Below, piece after piece: positions 26,802-34,353 of a stretch of DNA of 38,894 bases. A model generated the notes under the pieces. It was given only the letters and a program-made list of their open reading frames with translations. It was not told where the DNA came from and ran no database searches. The stretch is from Chrysochromulina tobinii (Eukaryota; Haptophyta; Prymnesiales; Chrysochromulinaceae): NCBI GenBank assembly GCA_001275005.1, contig JWZX01003402.1, forward strand, positions 1 to 38,894. The letters are read 5' to 3'. Numbering within the stretch: position 1 is the first letter of the stretch; every line of letters begins with the position of its first letter. A program made the translations under genes and the position numbers.

Positions 26802-27721
26802 ATGCTCGCACTCATCGCCATCACCAACGTTGGCGTCGGCGACAAGCTCATGCCGCACAACCCCGGTGGCGGCATGCAGGAGATGCGCGGGTTGACGACG
26901 CTGTGCTCACTCGGCTTCCGCCCGCAGCGGGTGCTCGACATCGGAGCAAATCGAGGCGATTGGACAAGAAGCGTGCTGACTATGTTTCCACACGCTCAAT
27001 TCGTGATGATCGAAGCGAATATCGAGCATGCGCAGAACGGTCGCTACCGCGACTTGCTGAGGCGCGGCAACGTGACCGCGCTGAGCGCCATCTTGCACGA
27101 CTCGTCGCATAACGTCACGTGGAACATGATGAAGAAGGGCAAGCCGGGGACCGGTGACAGCATCTTCCAGGAAAGGACGCGCCACTACTTCGCGAACGGT
27201 GTGCAGCTCGTCCGTCAGACGGTGAAGCTCGACGAGCTGCTGCGCCAACATCGCCTCTCCAATGCCTTCGATCTCGTCAAGCTCGACATCCAGGGTGCCG
27301 CTCACACAGTGCCCGCACACTCTCCACTGCGTCTGCCAAGGCTCACACAGCGCCTGCACTCTCCACCGCTTGCGTGTGACCTCTTCTCGCGCTATGTTGT
27401 GTGCACTATGGGTGTGATACAGGTGCCGAGGTCGCCGCGCTTCGAGGCGGGCTCGGGGTGCTCTCCCGCGCAGAGGTGGTGCAGCTCGAGCTGCCATTCG
27501 TGGGAGAGTACAATGTGGGTGCGCCGCGCTTTAGTGAAGGGATCAGCTTCATGGACGTGGTGGGCTTCTCGCCCTACGACATCGTCGAGCAGCATCGGCT
27601 ACCCACTACGGGTAAGCAGCTCTTTCAAATCGACGTGCTGTTTCTGCGCAAGACGTCGCCGATCATGCGGCGCGTGCAGGCGGACATTGACATGATCGGG
27701 GGGAAGCGACAACATGGCTGA
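26802..27721 (+). CDS. FkbM-family methyltransferase, two exons
   Basis: Exon 1 is 26802-27294 and exon 2 is 27423-27721, with a 128-nt intron in phase 1, giving 263 aa. Motif I is RVLDIGANRGDWT (about residues 46-58), followed by FVMIEANIEH and LSAILHDSSHNVTW. The diagnostic FkbM motif DLVKLDIQGAEVAALRGG is restored exactly by the splice, and VVQLELPFV follows. The enzyme should O-methylate a sugar or lipid-linked hydroxyl with SAM. It is only distantly similar to the FkbM protein at 14.6-15.4 kb, so a recent local duplication is unlikely. No signal peptide is seen. It lies close behind the fucosyltransferase-methyltransferase gene on the same strand. Confidence 0.85.
27295..27422 (+). other. 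Intron in the second FkbM gene
   Basis: A 128-nt intron. It starts GTGCCGCTCACAC after CAGG and ends GTGATACAG before GTGCCGAGG. The first six intron bases (GTGCCG) are the same as the first six bases of exon 2. Splicing yields KLDIQGAEV, the expected family motif, which strongly supports the boundaries. Confidence 0.8.
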
Positions 27722-27858
27722 CGGCGACGCGTGCGGCAGCAGCGGGCCCCTAGCATCTCGTGCATGTATTAACAAAAAAATTCCGGCGCAGTCACGACCT
27801 TTTCAACTGTGAAATAACGGCGGACCACGTTTCTCGGGCGCCCGCCCCTAGACGCCAC

Positions 27859-29145
27859 ATGGCATCGCTCCAAGCACGCATAGCCGAACTGGCGCGGCAC
27901 CCAGCGACGGCCATTTCACTTCGAGACCTATACAAGGCCGGAAACAAACCGAGCCGGAGCATGCGCCTGCAGAATGCAATCTTTTTGCAGCGCGAGCTGC
28001 CGATACGGATGGCTCAGCGCATTGTGGAACTCCAGACGCTGCCGTTTGGCCTGAACCATTCGCCCCACATCCTGAAAGTCATCGGCTGGTACTCATCCTT
28101 CGTTGACACGATCACTTCGATGCCGCGCGTGTCTTCCGTCGACGACGAGGACCGCTTCACCAGTACGATCGATGCGCAGTTGCAGACGCCCAGCCTCGTC
28201 ACGGCGATGCTATCGGCGGCGGTGAGCCAGTCAGCCGCGTCGATCAACGACCCATCAACCGACAGCCGCCGGCAGCCGGCAACGCGCACGCAGCGGGTGG
28301 ACTTCATGCAGAAGGCGCTCGACCGCTTCTTCACCGCGCGGATCGGCCTGCGATTCCTGATGGAGCACCACGTGAGGATCAGCCGAGTCCAAGAGGAGAA
28401 CTGGTCGGGCATCATCCAGGCCAACTTCAACCCGGCCGACGTCGTGCGGCACGCCGCGGAAGATGCGCGCCACTTATGCGAGGACGAGTACGGGATCGCG
28501 CCCGAGGTCGAGGTGCGTATGGCGGACGTCGAGGATGAGCCGAGTGCGACACGCAACAATCGGCTCACGTACGTCCCAAGCCACATGCACTACATTTGCA
28601 CCGAGCTCCTCAAGAATGCCATGCGTGCCACGACGACGCGCCATCGGCGCGCGCCAGGGCATAATCTCCCGCCCATCGTGGTCACGATCGCCTTTGGCAA
28701 GGATACCCTCGGCGTGCGCATCTCGGACGAGGGCGGCGGCATTGCGTTGGCCGAGACCAACCGCGTGTGGCGGTACGCATACACCACCGCTCCCGTGCCG
28801 CTCATCGAGCTCGACGGCTCCGCAGACGCGCCACCTCAGACCCTCCGCCGCTCCGCGCTCGCTGGGTACGGCATGGGATTGCCGCTCAGCCGCTTGTACA
28901 GCCAATACCTCGGCGGGCGTCTCGACTTGCGATCGCTCGAAGGACACGGCACCGACTGCTTTCTGCATCTGCCGCGGCTGGGCGCGGCGTGCGAGACGCT
29001 GCCGGCGGTGGTGCGTGCGTCGCCCGCGGAGCGCGACTCGACGCCTGGCCCAGGTGGCCTCTCTTCCTATTCGATGAAGGCCGAGCTGAGCGAGTACGAG
29101 TACGCGGTGCTCAGCGAGAAGCTGGCCGAGATTCGGCACGATTGA
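27859..29145 (+). CDS. PDK/BCKDK-type mitochondrial protein kinase
   Basis: 428 aa from ATG 27859. It has the pyruvate/branched-chain dehydrogenase kinase layout. A helical N-terminal domain carries LPIRMAQRIVELQTLPFGL and ILKVIGWY. The GHKL ATP-binding part follows, with YVPSHMHYICTELLKNAMRAT (N-box, E249/N253), VRISDEGGGI (G1 box, D290), AGYGMGLPLSRLY (G2 box) and a LEGHGTDCFLHLPRL strand-turn. Such kinases phosphorylate and switch off the E1 alpha subunit of mitochondrial 2-oxoacid dehydrogenase complexes. The N-terminus (SLQARIAELARH) is amphipathic and could serve as a matrix-targeting signal. PDK and BCKDK cannot be separated here. An Arg/Pro-rich loop is inserted before the G1 box. Confidence 0.9.
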   Translation: MASLQARIAELARHPATAISLRDLYKAGNKPSRSMRLQNAIFLQRELPIRMAQRIVELQTLPFGLNHSPHILKVIGWYSSFVDTITSMPRVSSVDDEDRFTSTIDAQLQTPSLVTAMLSAAVSQSAASINDPSTDSRRQPATRTQRVDFMQKALDRFFTARIGLRFLMEHHVRISRVQEENWSGIIQANFNPADVVRHAAEDARHLCEDEYGIAPEVEVRMADVEDEPSATRNNRLTYVPSHMHYICTELLKNAMRATTTRHRRAPGHNLPPIVVTIAFGKDTLGVRISDEGGGIALAETNRVWRYAYTTAPVPLIELDGSADAPPQTLRRSALAGYGMGLPLSRLYSQYLGGRLDLRSLEGHGTDCFLHLPRLGAACETLPAVVRASPAERDSTPGPGGLSSYSMKAELSEYEYAVLSEKLAEIRHD

Positions 29146-29345
29146 AGAACTGACTGTAGCAATGCAGGTGCTTGGGTCAGCACGATTGCATGCGTGAGTT
29201 CTGATTTGCGACGGCTTTGCGAACTTTTTCTCTTCACACTCCTCCTGCCGTGTGGAGCAAGCCTCTCTGTGCCGCCCGTGTGGCGGTGACGCGACGGTCG
29301 ACAGGGGCGAGGCAGTCGCGAGCGAGCTCGGCTCTCGTCCGCAGC

Positions 29346-30701
29346 ATGTCGGACTTAATCGCATGGGCGCTTGACGTCACGCCCACACCAACGACTCAGC
29401 TGCTTCATGATGGACGTAGGGTCTCTTCTGCACAGCACGCACAGCCGCAGCCGCAGCCGCAACCGTCGCCGCAGCCGCAGCCGCAACCGTCGCCGCAGCC
29501 ACAGCCGTCGCCGCAGCCGCAGCCGCAGCCGCAACCGCAGCTGCAGCATCAGAGCCCACAGCAACCATCTGAGATCGGCGATGAGCGACAATCTTCTCCG
29601 CCGTTACCGCTCGTGAGCTGTGCGCTCTTTTGGGACTACGAGAACGTGAGCATCCCAAATCACGTGGTAGCTGCCGACGTATCCAACTCCCTGCGCCAGC
29701 TGGCGCTGCAATTCGGGCAGCTCACCCAGCGGCGCCTGTACCACGACCCTGCGAAACATCAAGGACTAACTGCGGAGAAGCGCACCGCGCTGGATCAGGC
29801 CGGGTTCACCCTCGTCGACTGCCCCTCACGCGGGTCGAAGGAGACTGTGGACAAGAAGATCATTGTGGACGTGATGCACTTTGCGATGAGCCGAGTGCAC
29901 TTGGGCGGGCGGACGTGCGTGGTGCTCGTGAGTAGCGATGGCGACTACGCGTACATGCTCTCGCTCCTGCGTGACCTGCGCGTGCACGTGGTGGTGGTGT
30001 ACCACGCGGGATGCGTCGCGCCTTCACTGATCGACGCGTGCGATACGGCTGTCGACTGGGAAGGGCAGATTCTCGTCTCGTGCCGTCATGCTGGCGACGA
30101 GGACGACAAGCAGGAGGCGGAGGCGCGCGAGGACCATCTGGCGCACCAGATTGAAGGGCGGCTGGCCGCCCTCGCACCCAAGCTGCAGCGCGCGCTCTCT
30201 TTGGGCAAGATGCGGAAGGCCGCCCTCCTCGGCCGGAAGATGGAGGTGCTCAGGACGAAGCTGCGAGTGCGCCCGAGGCAAATATCAAGGGGAGCAAGGT
30301 CTAGGGGAGCAGCAGCGGCGAGGGGGGCGGGCGTCTTGATCGACGCCGGCGACCTCCATCTGATTGAGCCTAGCTCTGCATTCGCAAGGTCGTGCGCACT
30401 GGAAGGTCGATTCGATGTGGAAGCGCTCCGCTTCGTCGATGGCGATGACTGTGACCATGACCACGCGTCGGGCGGCGGCGATGGCGGCGGCCATGGCGAC
30501 GACGTGGCAGAGGGCGAATTGTACATGGCTCTCGAGCCGTCCTGTGCGAGACGGATACGCGGGGTCGCCATTGCAAAACCTTTGAGGCTGGCCCGAGGCA
30601 GAGCTGCGAGGCTGACCAAAGCTGCGAGGAAAGCCAAGGGCGGTCGGATGAATCACATGAAAGCCAAGCTCAAACGGAAAGAAGGCAAGAAAGGACGCTA
30701 A
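29346..30701 (+). CDS. NYN-domain putative ribonuclease
   Basis: 451 aa from ATG 29346. The NYN (PIN-like, MARF1/LabA-type) domain spans about residues 90-230. ALFWDYENVSIP gives the first Asp (D97), VDKKIIVDVMHFAM gives D175 and VVLVSSDGDYAYML gives D198/D200, followed by VHVVVVYHAG. All expected acidic residues are present, so metal-dependent RNase activity is likely. The N-terminus has a Pro-Gln-rich tract (residues about 33-73) encoded by a cag/ccg repeat. The C-terminal half holds a His/Asp/Gly-rich patch (DDCDHDHASGGGDGGGHGDD) and a strongly basic end (KAKLKRKEGKKGR), suggesting nucleic-acid binding or nucleolar localisation. The open frame upstream of the ATG is Arg/Ser-rich but has no ATG. 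Confidence 0.85.
   Translation: MSDLIAWALDVTPTPTTQLLHDGRRVSSAQHAQPQPQPQPSPQPQPQPSPQPQPSPQPQPQPQPQLQHQSPQQPSEIGDERQSSPPLPLVSCALFWDYENVSIPNHVVAADVSNSLRQLALQFGQLTQRRLYHDPAKHQGLTAEKRTALDQAGFTLVDCPSRGSKETVDKKIIVDVMHFAMSRVHLGGRTCVVLVSSDGDYAYMLSLLRDLRVHVVVVYHAGCVAPSLIDACDTAVDWEGQILVSCRHAGDEDDKQEAEAREDHLAHQIEGRLAALAPKLQRALSLGKMRKAALLGRKMEVLRTKLRVRPRQISRGARSRGAAAARGAGVLIDAGDLHLIEPSSAFARSCALEGRFDVEALRFVDGDDCDHDHASGGGDGGGHGDDVAEGELYMALEPSCARRIRGVAIAKPLRLARGRAARLTKAARKAKGGRMNHMKAKLKRKEGKKGR
29438..29550 (+). repeat. Pro-Gln-coding hexanucleotide repeat
   Basis: Imperfect array of ccgcag/ccgcaa units with interspersed ccgtcg, lying in the NYN gene frame and coding a PQ/SP-rich linker. The opposite-strand frames through it are composition artefacts. 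Confidence 0.85.
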
Positions 30702-31060
30702 ACCATTGCGAATTGGTTACATTTTCATGTGGAAGGGGAAACGTGAGTGAGTTTTATCAAACTTTTCCGGTGGGGTGTGCGTGGTCGTCCGAACCGGACC
30801 GGATCGTGCGGCAGTCTGCTTGTTCGCCGCCCCAAAATACTCGCTGCAGACGATACAGTCACTCTCGGCTGTACGAGTGTAGTCACCAGTGCCGCCACAA
30901 GCGATATCAACACATCTCAGCTCTCTCACAACACGCCCAACCCCTCAGTTCTCACAACACGCCCACCCTCTTCATTTCGCAGTGCTCCCACCCACTTAGT
31001 CCCGATGGGTTCAGACTGGCAAGTGACATAATCTATCTGCAACATCAGTTTTTGGCAGCC
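30702..31060. other. Convergent 3' spacer
   Basis: This lies between the NYN gene (plus) and the Skp1-F-box-LRR gene (minus). It includes short repeats of ctcacaacacgccca at about 30925-30970. No gene is supported. Confidence 0.5.
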
Positions 31061-33823
31061 TCAGCGACTGCAATCAACAAAAAACCAAAAACCAGTTGCC
31101 AGTGAGGATGTCTGCCCTCCCCCCACCAGGCTGTTGATAGTCCTTGATGTCAATTTTCGGAAGCAGCTCATGCAAAGTTCGTCTTCACGAACCAGCAGCG
31201 TACCTTCCAAGGCCTTGCCATTGTAATCAGTACACTTTTGCCATCGACTCCCCTGTAGCTGCACGCGCCACATGCCGCTCGGAGCGTCGTACGTCTGAAC
31301 GACGGCACGGACAGGCCCAGGCGCAACTTTGGCGACGTACACAACGGTGCCCTCGTGTATCGCAGCGCACTCAGACCCAGCCTTGCCGTGCACTGCGTTA
31401 CGAATCGAGGCCTCCCCTTCCTCCTCGATATCTAACCAGCTGAGGTTGCACTCGATTAATGAGCGATTGACCAATAGCAGATTGGCCACGTGCTTGGCGC
31501 CTGCTGTCCCACCAATGTTGTCGTCGGCTTCATCATAATCTCCGCTCAAGTCAAGCTCCTTGAGAGTGGTGTTGCCTTTCAGTGCATCACAGATGAGTTT
31601 GGTGCCTTCCTCTCCCAACCCATTCCTGGCGAGCGAAAGTTTGGTGAGCGAGCGGTTGATGCCAAGCATGTCAGCTACATGCTTGGCACCTGCAGCATAG
31701 CCGATGTTGTTGTAGGCAGGGAAACTGCCACTCAGATCGAGCTCCTTGAGCGTCTTGCTGTCTTGCAGAGCCTCGCAGAGAGACTTCGTGCCATCCTCGC
31801 CCAGCATGTTACTGGCGAGCGACAGCTTCGTTAGCGAGCCGTTGATGCGCAACGCGTCGGCGATCGCAGCTATGCCCTTGACGATGTAGGTGCCGCTCGG
31901 ATGCAATCCGGTCTGCGCATTATCGTTCATTCCACAGAGCTGGTTGGCGTCGAGATCGAGGCTCATTAGCGAGCTATTTGCAGCGAGCGCTGGCGCAAGG
32001 GCGTTAGCACCTTCTGGACCGAGGTGATTGTACCGCAGGCAGAGCGTTGCTAGTGAGGCCATTGCAGGTAGGAGTCCTGCCACAACCATGATGCCCTCGT
32101 CGCCAATCCCCTTTCCATTTATGTTGAGCTCTGTGAAGGAGTCGGCGCGCATCTCCTTGATCGGGATGTCGTTGAACATCTCGATCTTGAGGTTACCGAG
32201 GACAGCCGCTGAGAGCTGTGCAGCGCCGTCGCCCGCGATGATGTTCCCGCGGACGTCGACACGTAAAAGCGAGCGGTTGACCTTGAGAGCCTCGCCAAGT
32301 GCCGAAGCACCTTCTGAGCCAATCCGATTGCAGGTGAGGTCGAGCGACGTGAGCGAGCTGTTGACGCGGATTGCTTCGACAATGGAGCGAGCACCCTCTG
32401 GACCAAAGAAGTTGCGCGAGAGGTCGACGCAGGTTAATGAGCGATTCACGCAGAGAGCATTCGCAATTGCTGTGATACCCTCTGCGCTGTAGGTGCCGAG
32501 CAGGCTGTTCACGTATCGACCCCCCCACCATCCGTTGCCGAGGCCGTTGGCGAGGCCACCAAACGGGCTCTTCGCGAGACCGCAAAGAAAGTTTTCAGAG
32601 AGATCGAGGCTCGTGAGTGAGGCTGTGGAAGCAACGAGATAGCTGAGGAGCATGGCCCCCTCCAATCCGAGTCCTTTGCGTGACAAGCCGAGCTTCGTGA
32701 CGCTCTCCTCGAGGACTCTCAAGCCCGCACAGGCGACGGCTGCGGTCGTCAGCTTCAACGGTGGCTCACCCTCGCCTGATATGCAGCTGTAAACAAGAGC
32801 ACGATTGAATGCTAGATGAGCTCGATGAGGAAGATGCTCACGATGGTAAGCTGGGTGGCAGCCATACTCGGGATAACCCTCTGCAGCTCGGAGCCTTAAA
32901 GGAGCCTCCGTGATGCGCTGATGGTCTCTGACGGCCGCAAACATTTGGTCCGCCACTTCCGCGGCTCGGATTTTCGCCACGTCCACTTCGAAGCCGTAGC
33001 CATGGATGCGTGCCAGTCCGGGCAGCATCCGCCCCGCTATATAGACTTCCCACGGCCGGCCGGCCTCGATCAGCTTCTCAACGTCGAGGTCGGTGATCTC
33101 ATCCAGTTGTGTGGGTACCGGCTGCCCGTCACGGCGGCACAGGCGCGAGCACAGGACACGTCGCGCCAGCGCACGCCAACGTCGATTCATGCCCTTAAGC
33201 TCGACCAATGTGGCCACGTCCACAAGGCCCAGAGCAGCCTCCTGGGCATCTGTCGTGGCTAGCACCCCCGAGAACGAGGGCTGTTTGAGCAGTGCGGGCG
33301 GTTCTATGGAGCTGGCCGGCTGCCGCGGCTCCTCGAAACTTTCTGGGACAAAGGCTGACTCGGCAAGTGTCGCCGCATGTTCCTCCGCGCTGCCAAAGTC
33401 GCTACCCTCGCCAAGCAGCGCACGGATTTCTAGAGCGCGCTTGCCGTTGAGCCGGGAGGCAATGGCTCGCTGGATTTGCTTGAGCGCCATGGGGGCGTCG
33501 AGGCAGAGGGCGTCCTCGATGAGATTGAAAAGCTGTACTAGTGAATGCTCGTAGAGCTGGTCCATGCTCGGCCACGTGTATTCTGGGTCATTCAGTTTGC
33601 ACACCAATAGAAGCGCCGAAGCCCTGATCGCAGGCATTGCATATATGCCATTCTCGGAGGTGGCGAAGTCCATGAGATCCTTAATGGTGCCGACGAGCCG
33701 GGCTGCATTGCACGACAGCGTGACCTCCTCCCCATCTCGCGCTCGCACACGGATCCGCTCGTTGGCCGTGCCCATCGGGCCCATGGAGGCGGACAGAGTG
33801 CCAAGTGCGTTGCGTGAGGCCAT
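31061..33823 (-). CDS. Skp1-like / F-box-like / leucine-rich-repeat fusion protein
   Basis: 920 aa from ATG 33823. Residues about 22-145 follow Skp1: an opening RVRARDGEEVTLSCNAARL, then TIKDLMDFA, then LFNLIEDALCLDAPMAL and NGKRALEIRALLGEGSDF, matching Skp1's LF..I.AANYLDI..LL and GKT.EEIR..F.I.NDF. Residues about 195-230 (LGLVDVATLVELKGMNRRWRALARR) look like an F-box helix set. From about 375 to 830 there are at least ten RI-type leucine-rich repeats (for example SLTSLDLTCNRIGSEGASAL and SLTKLSLARNGLGEEGTKLI). A small beta-rich tail (GTVVYVAKVAPGPVRAVVQ) ends it. Skp1 normally binds F-box proteins in SCF ubiquitin ligases; here both parts and the LRR substrate reader appear in one chain. 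Domain calls for Skp1 and LRR are strong, the F-box moderate. Confidence 0.75.
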   Translation of the reverse strand: MASRNALGTLSASMGPMGTANERIRVRARDGEEVTLSCNAARLVGTIKDLMDFATSENGIYAMPAIRASALLLVCKLNDPEYTWPSMDQLYEHSLVQLFNLIEDALCLDAPMALKQIQRAIASRLNGKRALEIRALLGEGSDFGSAEEHAATLAESAFVPESFEEPRQPASSIEPPALLKQPSFSGVLATTDAQEAALGLVDVATLVELKGMNRRWRALARRVLCSRLCRRDGQPVPTQLDEITDLDVEKLIEAGRPWEVYIAGRMLPGLARIHGYGFEVDVAKIRAAEVADQMFAAVRDHQRITEAPLRLRAAEGYPEYGCHPAYHREHLPHRAHLAFNRALVYSCISGEGEPPLKLTTAAVACAGLRVLEESVTKLGLSRKGLGLEGAMLLSYLVASTASLTSLDLSENFLCGLAKSPFGGLANGLGNGWWGGRYVNSLLGTYSAEGITAIANALCVNRSLTCVDLSRNFFGPEGARSIVEAIRVNSSLTSLDLTCNRIGSEGASALGEALKVNRSLLRVDVRGNIIAGDGAAQLSAAVLGNLKIEMFNDIPIKEMRADSFTELNINGKGIGDEGIMVVAGLLPAMASLATLCLRYNHLGPEGANALAPALAANSSLMSLDLDANQLCGMNDNAQTGLHPSGTYIVKGIAAIADALRINGSLTKLSLASNMLGEDGTKSLCEALQDSKTLKELDLSGSFPAYNNIGYAAGAKHVADMLGINRSLTKLSLARNGLGEEGTKLICDALKGNTTLKELDLSGDYDEADDNIGGTAGAKHVANLLLVNRSLIECNLSWLDIEEEGEASIRNAVHGKAGSECAAIHEGTVVYVAKVAPGPVRAVVQTYDAPSGMWRVQLQGSRWQKCTDYNGKALEGTLLVREDELCMSCFRKLTSRTINSLVGGGQTSSLATGFWFFVDCSR

Positions 33824-34353
33824 CGCGTCAGAGCGTCGTCGTCGTCCAGCTTCACCTCTCTCAGAATCGCTCGCTCGCAAGGTGTTGAAAGCAAGCGCTC
33901 GCGGGGCAAGCGCTCAGCATGGCGCGTGTTCGGCAGCCATTGGAACTAGCCTCCACCCGCTACAGTTTCGCTACGCCGCATCAAAACAGCGTTTTTGAAC
34001 AGGCATAATTTGTCGTCACCGGAAGGGTTGAACGCACCTGCGGCCGCGGCGGGCCGCTGTCCCTAGAGAATTCGGGAAACATGACTCTGCCTCGGCACAG
34101 TCGGTGCGTGTGCGCTGGACGGCCCTCCACACACACACAGCCTTGGCTCGAACTCGACCGATTCTGTAGAGCGCTTGCGTCTCCTCTCGCTCGGGCTGAC
34201 CGTGCCGGCGATGGGCGCTGTCACCGTACCGAGCCTCTCTAGTTCACGTGTTACGTGCATGCGTCCACATCCACACGACGGCCGGAGCCACGGCCTCGCC
34301 CACGGGACCGACCAACCAACGGCCGCCTGCCCCGCGACGCGACGGCGCGCGGC
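33824..34353. other. Spacer between two minus-strand genes
   Basis: It holds the IFT139 3' flank and the upstream region of the Skp1-F-box-LRR gene. A short direct repeat gcaagcgctcgcggggcaagcgctca lies at about 33890-33915 (shown here as one run of two gcaagcgct units). No gene is supported. Confidence 0.45.

Noticed and set aside
622-27721. Operon or polycistronic unit for the glycan genes
   Set aside because: The genes alternate strands, have spacers of hundreds of bases and contain introns, so only a loose neighbourhood is supported.
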